NCBI RefSeq assembly: GCF_029167375.1
Contig: NZ_JARFTP010000002.1
Coordinates: forward strand, 186,001-250,000
DNA length: 64,000 bases
Direction of reading: 5' to 3'
From: Tsukamurella sp. 8F
GTDB taxonomy: Bacteria > Actinomycetota > Actinomycetes > Mycobacteriales > Mycobacteriaceae
Shown: piece by piece, positions 1 through 7,953 of the stretch
How positions within the stretch are numbered: the first letter of the stretch is position 1
Layout: every line of letters starts with the position of its first letter
Program-made: the position numbers and the translations under genes
Notes under the pieces: generated by a model
Seen by the model: only the letters and a program-made list of their open reading frames with translations
What the model was told of the DNA's origin: nothing
The model's database searches: none

Positions 1-669
1 GTGGTCATGCACGACGAGACCGTTGACCGCACAACCAACGGCATCGGCGCCGTCGCGAATTTAGCCTTGAGCGACATCAGATCTCTGGACACTCGCGACC
101 CGCTCTCGGCGGGACTCACGGGCGAGCGAGTGCCCACCTACCATGAAGTTTTGGAAGCCGTTCGGAACACGAGAACGCAGATCGTCGCTGATATCAAGAA
201 CGTGACTGAGTCCCTCAGGCGAGGTCTTCTATCCGACGCCAAGGCGATGAAGGCTTTAGATCGACTGATCGTGGCACCCCGCACCGCGGGCGAAGTCGCA
301 GCGTTCAAGAAACTTGATCCCGGTGTCACTGTTCTGGGCCTCCTACCAGGTCGATCGGACGTCCCATCCGCTGCCGCGGCCGATATCGCTGCCTTCCTCG
401 AAGGTGGTGCTGACATCCTGCGGTTCTGGCCGTCCTCGATTCTCGACAACGAACAGCAGGTTCTGCCGCTCGCGGCTGAACTACTCGCTGGTGAAATACC
501 AGTATGGACCTGCGCAGACACCCTCTACGGAGACATCAGCGTCAAGGAGCCTGAACGGGACCTTCGAGCACTGATAGCCGCGGGGGTCGCGGGCATCATG
601 ACCAATTTGCCGGAGCTGTTACTTGAGGTCATCGGGGGCGAAGGACATCCGACCACACAACGCACTTGA
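1..669 (+). CDS. Glycerophosphodiester phosphodiesterase family protein, 5' truncated by window edge
   Basis: The protein reads in frame from base 1 and lacks the N-terminal part that normally holds the first catalytic His-Arg-Gly and Pro-Glu-Asn-Thr motifs of GDPD enzymes, so the gene begins left of the window. What remains starts inside the second signature, HDETVDRTTNG, the general-acid His loop of the TIM-barrel phosphodiesterases. The rest (about 220 residues) fits the barrel: a metal-site region near VADIKN, and a C-terminal half ending in a GIMTNLPELL helix typical of the family ('MTNRPD'). The family hydrolyses glycerophosphodiesters to glycerol-3-phosphate and an alcohol. The exact substrate and cell location cannot be judged without the missing N-terminus, where any signal peptide would lie. 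Nothing else belonging to the same unit follows downstream. Confidence 0.8.
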   Translation: MVMHDETVDRTTNGIGAVANLALSDIRSLDTRDPLSAGLTGERVPTYHEVLEAVRNTRTQIVADIKNVTESLRRGLLSDAKAMKALDRLIVAPRTAGEVAAFKKLDPGVTVLGLLPGRSDVPSAAAADIAAFLEGGADILRFWPSSILDNEQQVLPLAAELLAGEIPVWTCADTLYGDISVKEPERDLRALIAAGVAGIMTNLPELLLEVIGGEGHPTTQRT

Positions 670-1125
670 CGTGTATAGGACCGTCAGCCGGTCCTGCATG
701 ACACCGCTCCCGGCGGGATCGTCGTCATCCCCGACACCGTCTACCTCGGAGTACTCGAATGCGCGGTGATCGTGTGTGCGGCTCCTTTGATGGACGACCG
801 GGCCGGGAATGAACAGGCGCCGAAGCGCGGCGTTCTTCGAACCAATGCTCTCGGTGTCCTCATCGCGGCGTGCCGCCCTCTGTTTCGTATGAACGGCGAT
901 GGACGGATCTATCTGGGTCTCGTGCGATGAGGATGCGGGTTCCGCCGTTCGATGGCGGGCCCGCGAGGAGGGCATCGGAGCACGGAAGTTCGACTGAGGG
1001 CGCCCGCACACCTGACGCACCGCCAGAGTGGTATGGATTAGCGACTGTAAGCCGCGGGCCGGGTGAAGAAGACGGGCCGATAGATGCTGTGCCCCGCCTG
1101 CGATAAACGCCGCTACGTTGAGCTG
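670..1125. other. Non-coding stretch of about 450 bp with an open but startless frame
   Basis: No recognisable gene lies between the phosphodiesterase and the P-loop protein. One plus-strand frame stays open from about 679 to 930 (about 83 codons) but has no ATG or GTG near its beginning and resembles no family I know; it may be a gene fragment. No terminator or repeat was seen. Confidence 0.4.
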
Positions 1126-1653
1126 GTGATCGTATGGCTGAACGGCTCCCACGGCGTGGGTAAGACAACGACCAGTCGACTCGTGCAAGACGTGATCCCC
1201 GACTCGCGTGTGCTCGACGCGGAGAAGGTCGGCGCGACGTTGATGGGCATCACCCCGGGACTGCCGCCTACTGACAATTTCCAGCATTGGGATCCGTGGC
1301 GACCGCTGGTCGTGGATACCGTGCGGCGCGTGCTCGACTACACCGGCGGGACCCTGGTGATGCCGATGACCGTACTTGTCGAGAGGTACTGGGATGAGAT
1401 CAGTGGAGGGCTGGCGGAGCACGGTATCCCTGTGCGGCACTTCGTGTTGCACGCCGACCGAGACACTCTTCGCCAGCGCATCCGTGACGACGCGATCATG
1501 GGAATCTCGCGGTTCCGGCTCCAGTACGTCGAGCCCTACCTCGAGGCCGCGAAGACGTGGCTACACGCCTCCGCTGAGGTCATCGACACCGCCGGTCTCG
1601 ACCCCGCCGAGGTCGCGCAGCAGGTCGTGCTGCGGCTGCGTGGGTGTGTCTGA
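1126..1653 (+). CDS. TmrB-like P-loop ATP-binding protein (AAA family ATPase)
   Basis: A 175-residue protein starting MIVWLNGSHGVGKTTTSRLV, with the Walker A motif GSHGVGKTT directly at the N-terminus. This layout, followed by a DAEKVG segment, a 'W.PWRPLVVDTVR' helix and an HFVLHADRDTLRQRI segment, is that of the TmrB/adenylate-kinase-like proteins. The founding member, Bacillus TmrB, gives tunicamycin resistance by binding the drug; most actinobacterial relatives have no known role. The GTG at 1126 is preferred because the family begins at this point; an in-frame ATG at 1084 would add 14 residues of poor composition. The 3' end overlaps the antisense tail of the truncated TIR gene. It is probably part of an accessory region, and a resistance role is only a family-level guess. 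Confidence 0.7.
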   Translation: MIVWLNGSHGVGKTTTSRLVQDVIPDSRVLDAEKVGATLMGITPGLPPTDNFQHWDPWRPLVVDTVRRVLDYTGGTLVMPMTVLVERYWDEISGGLAEHGIPVRHFVLHADRDTLRQRIRDDAIMGISRFRLQYVEPYLEAAKTWLHASAEVIDTAGLDPAEVAQQVVLRLRGCV

Positions 1654-2054
1654 CGCCCTGGTGGGCACAGCTCCATGGTGTCCGACCTTGCAGCGTCGAC
1701 GCGGTCCGGTGTGCATGAGAGTTCCTTGTCCGCGACGCCTTCCGCCTGGATGCTCTTGAGCATCGCTGGGGTGACTAGAACGATCCCGATTCGGGACTTA
1801 CCGAGCCCCTTGTCGATTGCACGCAGCAGAGACGTTCCAAGGGTGACGTCCTTCTCGCTGAACCAGACTGTGACGCCGAGTGCTTCGAGCAGATCGTGCA
1901 ACTCTTTCGCGGCGCCGCGACGATCGTCCCAGGCGTGACAGAGGAACAGGTCGCGGCGATCCGGGTAGGACTGGGAGGGGTACGACTGTGCTTGACGCTC
2001 GCATGCCCGACGGACCGGGGCGAGACTGCGCCGCTCAGCAGTCGTGTAAGCCAC
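1536..2054 (-). pseudogene. TIR-domain protein, C-terminally truncated
   Basis: The first roughly 113 residues are a clear bacterial TIR domain: RRDLFLCHAWDDR opens beta-strand A (the F.CHA box), followed by LLEALGVTVWFSEKDVTLG and a box 2-like IGIVLVTPAML, then the ADKELS segment near residue 110. Homology stops at about position 1713. The frame stays open for about 59 more residues, but these are only the antisense of the P-loop gene and its flank, and look non-coding. Full-length relatives continue for several strands after the ELS point, so the domain is incomplete and probably dead. TIR domains are NADase or signalling modules, often in anti-phage systems. The start is a GTG at 2054. The cut end suggests a recombination or deletion near 1700 that joined it to the P-loop gene. 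Confidence 0.7.
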
Positions 2055-2245
2055 CTTCGTCGCTCGGCCTGCTCGTCCGGATGATCCACTCTGGTAGGAG
2101 GCTGCGCCGCCGACCCCTGCTCGGATACTGGGAGTCGGGGTGGGGTAGCTGGGGCGGCCGTAGTAGCGATACCGGCATGCTGGACAGTTGGCCGCGGCGC
2201 TGGCCGAGCGGTGTCCGCGTACGGGGGCGGTGCATGATATCGCGA

Positions 2246-2449
2246 CTAGTCCTTTTCAGTGACGGTCGTACGCGGGTGGCGCGTGGCGGTGGCCTTGTTG
2301 ACGTAACGGCCGGAGATGGCGCTGCGGTGATGTGTGCCTGAGCTGTGATTGCCGCCGTGCTCGGTGACTGTGGTGCGCGGATTCCGGGTCGCGGTGGCCT
2401 TGGTGACGTATCGGCCTGTGATTGCGCTGCGCGCGTGTCCCTTTGCCAT
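2246..2449 (-). CDS. Small basic duplicated-repeat protein (unknown function)
   Basis: A 67-residue, very basic, Thr/Ser/Arg-rich protein with two copies of the same unit: RSAITGRYVTKATATRNPR and RSAISGRYVNKATATRHPR, each followed by TTVTE and separated by a short Gly/His linker. Actinobacterial genomes and mobile elements carry short proteins with this RSA.TGRYVTKATA signature, usually without any assigned function. Both repeats are also visible in the DNA, so the gene arose by an internal tandem duplication. There is no signal peptide or membrane segment. It lies downstream of, and in the same direction as, the coupled 54-residue gene and the broken resolvase/sigma gene, so it may be the last gene of that unit. 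Its composition suggests nucleic-acid binding, but that is a guess. Confidence 0.65.
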   Translation of the reverse strand: MAKGHARSAITGRYVTKATATRNPRTTVTEHGGNHSSGTHHRSAISGRYVNKATATRHPRTTVTEKD

Positions 2450-2558
2450 GGTGGTGCTCCTTCGTGTTGGTGACCTTCCGTTGTTGGCCGGTCACCTACC
2501 TACTAAGTGGAGTCGTGCCGGAAATCACTGAAAAGAGTTTCGGATCAACCGAAGACGT

Positions 2559-2723
2559 TCACTTTCGTGGCGACCGTGATGTCGCCGAGGCGGCCGTTTG
2601 GGCTACTTCTCGACCGCGTTGAGCGGGGATGGTGCTTCGTGCCTTCCGTGCGGATGGTGTTCCAAGAGAGGACTTTTCGATGAGCATTTGGATTCGCTGT
2701 TCGCGGCTGGAGTGGGTGTTCAT
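2559..2723 (-). CDS. Small hypothetical protein, translationally coupled
   Basis: A 54-residue frame beginning MNTHSSREQRIQMLIEKSSL. Its ATG overlaps the stop codon of the upstream sigma-like gene in an ATGA arrangement (2720-2723), which is strong evidence that it is a real, translationally coupled gene. The first half is predicted helical (REQRIQMLIEKSSLGTPSARKA), and the C-terminal half is basic and Ser/Ala-rich. I recognise no family. It probably works with, or is regulated with, the HTH protein it is coupled to, which is now broken by a frameshift. Confidence 0.55.
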   Translation of the reverse strand: MNTHSSREQRIQMLIEKSSLGTPSARKARSTIPAQRGREVAQTAASATSRSPRK

Positions 2724-3476
2724 GCTGTCTTCCTTGCTTGCTTCCGGGCGTAGCTGATCATGTTCTCTACGGTCTTTGCGCCTCCCTCGATGCCGAGCTG
2801 TTCGGCGATCTGCTGGTAGGTGTGGCCCTCGGCATGGAGCCATATCGCATGACGTGTCCGAGGCTGGGACACGGCTCGCGTTGCTCGTTGAACCTCGGAG
2901 CTGGCGACGGCAGTGTCTTCGGTGCCGTCGATTGAGGAGCTGAACATCGCTAGGGTCTCGTCGTCGGCGAGCGTCTCATGTTGCCGTCGAGATCGCTCTC
3001 TGTCCCAGAGCTGGCGATGCTGGTTGGGGTACTTGTAGAGGCACTGCCCGATGAAGTAGGTGCCGTAGGCTGGCTCCCTTGGTCGGATCCCACTTACCTG
3101 CCCTGAGGACCTTGTCCTTGAAGTAGGTCAACGCGTCAATCACGACATCGGTAGCGAGGCCGTCCACGATGTCCTTGTCGTCGGTCAACCAGTCGGGCAA
3201 CGGAGGTAGGCCGTGGCCGGTTCGGGCCTTGACGTTGGTGGTGATTTTGCGCGTGCGAATCCAGCTCGTGATTACGGCGAGCCCATACCGTGCGATGACG
3301 AGCTGGTCGCCGGCGCGGTTCGCCGACAGCAGTGCCTTGTCGAGCTGGGGCCGTGAGGCGAGCTTGCCGGAGGCCTTGTCGATGAAGATCTCGTCGCAGC
3401 CGGCTGCGACGAGCGCGTCGTGCTGAGCTTCGGGGTGTTGGTCACGGGTCGAGACCCGTCCGTATCCGACTCGCAT
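2720..3476 (-). pseudogene. Serine-resolvase N-terminus fused to sigma-70-like HTH protein, frameshifted
   Basis: The frame starting at 3476 opens as a serine recombinase, [20 protein letters not shown], with the catalytic Ser in RVSTRDQ. Recombinase homology ends after about 62 residues at QLVIARYGL, where one expects 'TKLDRLGRS'. The frame then runs directly into an unrelated protein ([40 protein letters not shown]) of the sigma-factor-like HTH type. At about position 3062 one surplus base shifts the frame: the next lower frame continues [20 protein letters not shown] and ends with a region-4-like HTH (HTYQQIAEQLGI) at 2720. So two events are visible: an in-frame fusion that removed the recombinase catalytic core, and a later frameshift. 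The downstream 75-residue piece (2720-2947) could still be translated from its own ATG. Confidence 0.7.
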
Positions 3477-3577
3477 GGCCACGGCTGTATCGGGAACGAG
3501 GGAGTGCGTGACGTTGTTGCGGACGCGGGTCGCGTTACATCTGTGACCTGGGGGAATGGGGCACCAGCTGGAGCGTC

Positions 3578-4879
3578 TCATGAACGATCGTTACGGACAC
3601 TTTGTCCAGCAATCGAGGCCTCGGCCTCGCCGAGCTCGCGCGTAGCGGGTAACGGGCTCGTCCCTGTCCGCCCAAATCCCGTTGCGTAGATGAGTGCAGC
3701 TGAAGCTGCGCAGAGGCCTGCTCCGGTGAGGAATGCGGTTGTGGTCCCGAGGGTGTCGATGATTTTGCCGAGCACGAGGGAACCGGATATCTGCCCGATG
3801 GCGATGGCGGTGAAGGTGATCGCGGTGCCGGCACCGACCGCGTTGGGCCAGGCGATGGCGGCTGCGGTGATTTGGGCTCCGCAGAGGATGACGTAGGTGG
3901 CGCCGAAGACGAGGCCGATGGCGAGGTAGCCGATGAGCTGGGTGGTGACGGTGGTTGCTGCGATCGAGAGGGCGAGGAGACTGCTGGCGAGGGACCATGT
4001 TCGGCGGAATCCGATTTTGGTGACAGAGTCACCGGAGAGCGCGCCGAGGATCCCTGCTCCGCCGACTGCACACCAGAAGACGAGTGATGCGGTGGGGGGG
4101 AGGTGTGCGCTGTGTTCGGCCTGAGTGCGGCCGAAGGTCCAGAAAACAGCTGATCCGGCGCCCATGAGGATGGCCAGGGTAACGGGCGCGGCAAGCGCTG
4201 TAGCTTTTCCGCGTTGCTCGCGGTCGGTTGTGCTGTGATGGGCACTGGCGGCATTGGTTTCGTCGCGCGCGCCTATGGCGCGGCGAAGGATGATCACTGC
4301 GATAGCGCAGATGCCGGTGAGGATTCCATAGGTGACCCAGGATGCGCGCCAGGAGACCCAGGCGGCCAGAATTCCCGCAAGTAGGACGCCGAATCCGGTG
4401 CCCGCATTTGCGATGGCTTGCCAGCGCGGTTCTACCGGCGGTGGCGCGATTTTCCGCATGCCGGCGGCAATGGTGGGGGAGACGAATCCAGCCGCCGCGC
4501 CGGCGACCGCGATGCCGAAGAGCAGAACCGTGGAGCCTGAGGAGAAAGCGACAAGAAGGCACCCGACCACCGCTGTCGCCGCGGCCAGCAATGCTGCGGC
4601 AGTCAAGCGACCACGCTGCACCAGTGCTCCGGTAGCGAGGGCAGATACCGAGTACGTTGCGAAGGCTGCCGCGGCGGCGCTACCGGCAAAGGAAGAGCTA
4701 ATACCGAGGGTTTCACCGATCCTCGGTAGGGTCAGTCCGAATCCGAAGCGGCACATTCCGTAGGTGCCCGCGACGAGACCTGTCGCGGCGATCAGATAGG
4801 CATATCTGATTGAGACCGCGCCGTCGTGCGGTGCGTTCTCGGTCGGTGTCGATTGCGTGATGGGCTGACTGTCATCCAT
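3578..4879 (-). CDS. MFS transporter
   Basis: A 433-residue integral membrane protein with about twelve hydrophobic segments, the normal size of a major facilitator. The N-terminal half has the sequence [20 protein letters not shown] and a [17 protein letters not shown] loop typical of YbfB/CynX-like or cyanate-type MFS members; a second half begins after a long cytoplasmic loop around residues 195-220. It follows the methyltransferase and Rieske genes on the same strand with only 4 bp between stop and start, so it is the last gene of that three-gene unit. It is probably the importer or exporter of the compound handled by the two enzymes. The substrate cannot be read from sequence. The codon mix is richer in A/T-ending codons than the chromosomal core further right, consistent with transfer. 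Confidence 0.8.
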   Translation of the reverse strand: MDDSQPITQSTPTENAPHDGAVSIRYAYLIAATGLVAGTYGMCRFGFGLTLPRIGETLGISSSFAGSAAAAAFATYSVSALATGALVQRGRLTAAALLAAATAVVGCLLVAFSSGSTVLLFGIAVAGAAAGFVSPTIAAGMRKIAPPPVEPRWQAIANAGTGFGVLLAGILAAWVSWRASWVTYGILTGICAIAVIILRRAIGARDETNAASAHHSTTDREQRGKATALAAPVTLAILMGAGSAVFWTFGRTQAEHSAHLPPTASLVFWCAVGGAGILGALSGDSVTKIGFRRTWSLASSLLALSIAATTVTTQLIGYLAIGLVFGATYVILCGAQITAAAIAWPNAVGAGTAITFTAIAIGQISGSLVLGKIIDTLGTTTAFLTGAGLCAASAALIYATGFGRTGTSPLPATRELGEAEASIAGQSVRNDRS

Positions 4880-4883
4880 CGGG

Positions 4884-5531
4884 CTAGGCGGCGGTGGGCT
4901 TGCGGAGTGTGAAGTAGTCCGCCCCCTCTTCGCCGATGTAGGGGGCGTTGAAGAGGGCGCTTGTTAACGTGGCGGCACCGCCCTCGGTGAGGCGGTGGAC
5001 CGCGCCTGCGAAGTCCTCTGCCCGGGAATGGTTGAGGCGCACGCTGAAGGTCAGGTGCCCGTTCGGGGCGGTGAGTGCAAGGAGGGCGCCGATTCCCTCT
5101 GGACCGATGTGCCCGTTAGTCAGAGTTCCGCAGCACACGACATGGTTGGCCGGCTGAACCGCGGCGTCGGTGCTGACTGAGGGGGAGAGCAGGTTGATGT
5201 CCCCTACAGCTCGGTCGTAGGCGCCGGTCTGGTTGGCGATCGCTGCCATCTCCGGGGAAAGATCAAGGCCGATGAGCGTTAGCCCGCCGCGTACGCGCTT
5301 GAGTTCACGGCCGACAAGTCCTGTTCCACATCCAACGTCGAGAACTGTTGCCGTCTCGGTGTTCGGCAGTGTCATGGTGATCATTTGCGCTGTGAGCCAG
5401 GGGGCCGTGTAGCCGTCGCGCAGAACGTCGTGGTCGTAGTCAGGTGCCCAATCGCGGTAGAGGGAGACCAGCATCGCAGTGTCTCCGTTGAGGTCGTGTG
5501 ACCGGTGCATCGGCTTTTCAGTGATGGCCAT
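4884..5531 (-). CDS. Class I SAM-dependent methyltransferase
   Basis: A 215-residue protein starting MAITEKPMHRSHDLNGDTAM. Motif I (VLDVGCGTGLVG) is perfect, the acidic motif II residue follows in IGLDLSPEM, and motif IV lies at NHVVCCGTL, so a Rossmann SAM-binding fold is clear. The segment YRDWAPDYDHDV near the start is typical of the Methyltransf_25/WBSCR27-like group. The start at 5531 overlaps the end of the Rieske oxygenase gene by 14 bp, which indicates translational coupling. In this context it most likely methylates, or takes a methyl group from, the product or substrate of the Rieske oxygenase; the real acceptor is unknown. Confidence 0.8.
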   Translation of the reverse strand: MAITEKPMHRSHDLNGDTAMLVSLYRDWAPDYDHDVLRDGYTAPWLTAQMITMTLPNTETATVLDVGCGTGLVGRELKRVRGGLTLIGLDLSPEMAAIANQTGAYDRAVGDINLLSPSVSTDAAVQPANHVVCCGTLTNGHIGPEGIGALLALTAPNGHLTFSVRLNHSRAEDFAGAVHRLTEGGAATLTSALFNAPYIGEEGADYFTLRKPTAA

Positions 5532-6714
5532 TGCCGTTCTCCGTCCAGGGCGTGTGATCGTGTGCGGCTGCGGGGATGAGGTCGATGATGTGTTGCTGGA
5601 AACGGATGATGTTGCGTTCCATGACCGGTGAAAGTAGGGCTCGCTTGAAGGACTCGGAGCGTGCTCCGCGGTGCATGTTCTGCACGATGGTCCAGTCCTC
5701 GTCGTTGACCTGCATCCAGCGGTCGAGGGTGAGCTGGATGTGCTCGGCGAGGTCTGGAGTGGTCGACTGCGGCCCGACGAAGAAGAAGTGCAGCTTTTCG
5801 ATCGCCTTCTCCGGGGCGACGGGATCGAGGGACCAGGCGAAGAGATGGTCCGGCATGACGCCGAGCAGCAGGTTAGGGAGGACCGCGTAGTACTCCGCGA
5901 AGTCTGCGGGGTAGTCACGCCCGCCGGTTGGCTGCCATGTCGGCAGGCATCGGTTGTTGATCTGTGCGGCACCGTAGGGCCGCGTTCCGATGCCGCTGAT
6001 GTTGCCGGGGAGCTGGAACTGGTAGCGGCCGGTTGCGGGCGAGTAGCCGTCGAGGGTGTGGTGCAGGAAGGGAACGTGGTAGCTCTCGAGGAAGTTCTCG
6101 ACGATGAATTTCCAGTTCGCTTCGAAGTGGTATTCGAGGCTGGAGTGGTACTGCATCTGGTCGAGCTGGAGCCAGCCGATGCGCTCGATCACGGGGGCTA
6201 GGGTGTCTCGAAGCGGTCGAGGTGACGGTGCGGTGTTGATGAACAACAAGTCGTGCCAGACTTCGAGGGAGACCGGCTTAAGGCCGGTGACCTGCGGGTC
6301 TGAGGTGGGGATTGTTGTTGAGCCGTCTCCGCCGAAGCTGCGGGCGGAGACGAGGTTGCCGTCGAGGGTGTAAACCCACGCGTGGTAGGGGCAGGCGATG
6401 CGCTTGACTGTCGCGGGTTCGGTGACCAGGTGGCAGGCGCGATGTGCGCAGACGTTGAAGAAGCCATGCAGATCGTTGGCCTCGTCGCAGGTGATCAGCA
6501 GATCGAGGCCCGCGATGTCCACTGGGGCGGCGGTGTTTGTTGACCGGTAGGCGCTTGCCGGCCCGACGAAGAGCCAGCGGCCCCGGTACAGCGTGTCGAT
6601 CTCGAGTTTGTGGATCTCAGGTGAGGAGTAGGCGCGGGACGGAAGCGGCGCACGGATGGCATCCACTGGAGGGTGAGCGCGATCGAGGGGGTACGGGTGT
6701 TCTTGGACTGTCAC
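5518..6714 (-). CDS. Rieske [2Fe-2S] aromatic ring-hydroxylating oxygenase alpha subunit
   Basis: A 398-residue terminal oxygenase. The Rieske cluster ligands are visible as C89-x-H91 (NVCAHRAC) and C108-x2-H111 (ACPYHAW). The catalytic domain has the mononuclear-iron motif ENFLESYHVPFLHH near residue 215 and ends at the normal family length. Such enzymes hydroxylate aromatics or N-demethylate quaternary amines (GbcA, carnitine and stachydrine oxygenases) using a separate reductase, which is not encoded nearby. It heads a three-gene operon with a methyltransferase and an MFS transporter and is divergent from a GlxA-type activator, a regulator class that often senses quaternary amines. A dealkylating oxygenase for an N- or O-methylated compound is therefore plausible but inferred. 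The promoter region contains two matching palindromes. Confidence 0.85.
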   Translation of the reverse strand: MTVQEHPYPLDRAHPPVDAIRAPLPSRAYSSPEIHKLEIDTLYRGRWLFVGPASAYRSTNTAAPVDIAGLDLLITCDEANDLHGFFNVCAHRACHLVTEPATVKRIACPYHAWVYTLDGNLVSARSFGGDGSTTIPTSDPQVTGLKPVSLEVWHDLLFINTAPSPRPLRDTLAPVIERIGWLQLDQMQYHSSLEYHFEANWKFIVENFLESYHVPFLHHTLDGYSPATGRYQFQLPGNISGIGTRPYGAAQINNRCLPTWQPTGGRDYPADFAEYYAVLPNLLLGVMPDHLFAWSLDPVAPEKAIEKLHFFFVGPQSTTPDLAEHIQLTLDRWMQVNDEDWTIVQNMHRGARSESFKRALLSPVMERNIIRFQQHIIDLIPAAAHDHTPWTENGNGHH

Positions 6715-6750
6715 GGGGGGCTCCCCAAAGTCGGCAGAAAGCTGAGTGTG

Positions 6751-6761
6751 TTGCAGCGCAA
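6751..6761. promoter_or_regulatory. Candidate GlxA-regulator operator, copy 1
   Basis: Perfect inverted repeat TTGC-AGC-GCAA, 37 bp upstream of the Rieske start codon. The same half-sites recur at 6795-6805, 44 bp away, about four helical turns, so both lie on one face of the DNA. Confidence 0.5.
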
Positions 6762-6794
6762 ACGATCTGGGCTGTAGTCCGAAGCTACCGAGGC

Positions 6795-6805
6795 TTGCGA
6801 TGCAA
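6795..6805. promoter_or_regulatory. Candidate GlxA-regulator operator, copy 2
   Basis: Perfect inverted repeat TTGC-GAT-GCAA, same arms as copy 1 with a different 3-bp centre. It lies between the divergent Rieske and GlxA-type genes and 29 bp before the -10 box of the regulator gene, where it could mediate both activation and autoregulation. Confidence 0.5.
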
Positions 6806-6833
6806 TATCACCGGCAGCTATGCCAGATAAGCG

Positions 6834-6839
6834 TAATAT
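6834..6839 (+). promoter_or_regulatory. Leaderless -10 box of the GlxA-type regulator
   Basis: TAATAT followed by exactly six bases and then the ATG at 6846; no Shine-Dalgarno sequence is present, so the transcript probably starts at or next to the start codon. Confidence 0.5.
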
Positions 6840-6845
6840 TGTGCC

Positions 6846-7817
6846 ATGTCTCACATTGTCGCTCTGCCGGTCTGCGATGGAATGACACTGTTCGAGTACG
6901 GGACGGTCGTTGAAGCGTTGGGGTTCTCCTGGAGCGACCTGCCCTCGCTCGGATATGATGTGCGCAGCTGCGGCCCCGCCAGCGGCGTCCACGCCGTTGG
7001 AGGAGCGGTGCTACGTCCGGGCTACGGCCTCGCGGAGATCGACTCCGCGGACACCGTGGTCGTGACCGGCGTGACCGACCCGAGCCGCAACTGCAATCCC
7101 GAGTGGAACGCGCACCTGCGGGCGGCCGCAGACAACGGGGCCCGGGTGGTGTCGATCTGCACTGGAGCTTTCGCGCTCGCTGCCGCCGGCCTCCTGGATG
7201 GTCGCCGTGCAACCACTCACTGGCGGCACGCCAGCCTTCTTCAACGACGGTTCCCCGAAGTGCGCGTCACCGCCTCCGAGCTGTATGTCCAAGACGGCCA
7301 GGTCATCACCGGAGCCGGATCATCCGCCGGTCTTGACCTGTGCCTACGCTTGATCGAACATGACCACGGCCCGGCAGCCGCGAACGACGTGGCCCGTCGC
7401 CTCGTCACCCCGCCCTACCGCGACGGAGACCAAGCTCAATTCGTCAACACAGACACCTTGGGTGCCGACATCGACAGCGAATTCACTGAGTACCTCCAAG
7501 TACTCAGCCATCAGCTCAACTCCATCGTCGACCTCACAGACATGGCCGACCTTGCCAACACCTCCAGGCGCACCCTCCATCGACGCTTTCGACACAACAC
7601 CGGGCACTCCCCACTCGAGTGGCTCATACGGCAACGCGTCTACCGAGCGATGAGCCTGCTCGAAACAACCTCACAGCCGATCAGCACCATCACCATCACC
7701 GCCGGCTTCGACGCCGAAGAAACCCTGCGCTACCACTTCAAACGCCAAACCGGACTCACTCCCACCGCCTACCGGCAACGCTTCCGCCGCAGCAAACGGA
7801 ACATGGCAGTATCTTGA
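6846..7817 (+). CDS. GlxA family transcriptional regulator (DJ-1/PfpI domain + AraC HTH)
   Basis: A 323-residue regulator with the two-domain GlxA layout. Residues 1 to about 185 are a DJ-1/PfpI-like sensor domain, with the nucleophile-elbow region SICTGAFALAAAGLLDGRRA followed by TTHW. Residues about 225-315 are a double AraC-type HTH (TSRRTLHRRFRHNTG and TITAGFDAEETLRYHFKRQ). It is transcribed away from the Rieske-methyltransferase-MFS operon and is presumably its ligand-responsive activator. Relatives such as GbdR control betaine or carnitine catabolism. A TANNNT box six bases before the ATG and the lack of a ribosome binding site suggest a leaderless message. The 3' half is unusually rich in A and C third positions, another sign that this island is acquired. 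Confidence 0.85.
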   Translation: MSHIVALPVCDGMTLFEYGTVVEALGFSWSDLPSLGYDVRSCGPASGVHAVGGAVLRPGYGLAEIDSADTVVVTGVTDPSRNCNPEWNAHLRAAADNGARVVSICTGAFALAAAGLLDGRRATTHWRHASLLQRRFPEVRVTASELYVQDGQVITGAGSSAGLDLCLRLIEHDHGPAAANDVARRLVTPPYRDGDQAQFVNTDTLGADIDSEFTEYLQVLSHQLNSIVDLTDMADLANTSRRTLHRRFRHNTGHSPLEWLIRQRVYRAMSLLETTSQPISTITITAGFDAEETLRYHFKRQTGLTPTAYRQRFRRSKRNMAVS

Positions 7818-7897
7818 CCTTCAATGGCGTTCGCGCCCCTGCCGTACGCCTCCACATCGACCTAGTGTCAACACATTGAACCGCCCCGGCGAGTCCG

Positions 7898-7935
7898 GAG
7901 GGACTGTCCGATTAACGGCGTGTGAGCCCGGCGGA
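7898..7935. repeat. Probable terminal end of an IS256-family element
   Basis: The segment beginning GGGACTGTCCGATTAACGG, about 30 bp beyond the transposase stop codon, looks like the terminal inverted repeat of actinobacterial IS256-type elements. The opposite end was not found, in line with truncation. Confidence 0.4.
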
Positions 7936-7953
7936 TCATCGGTTGACTGGGCT

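Noticed and set aside
1084-1125. ATG start at 1084 for the TmrB-like protein
   Set aside because: The family begins directly before the P-loop; the added residues are not family-like.
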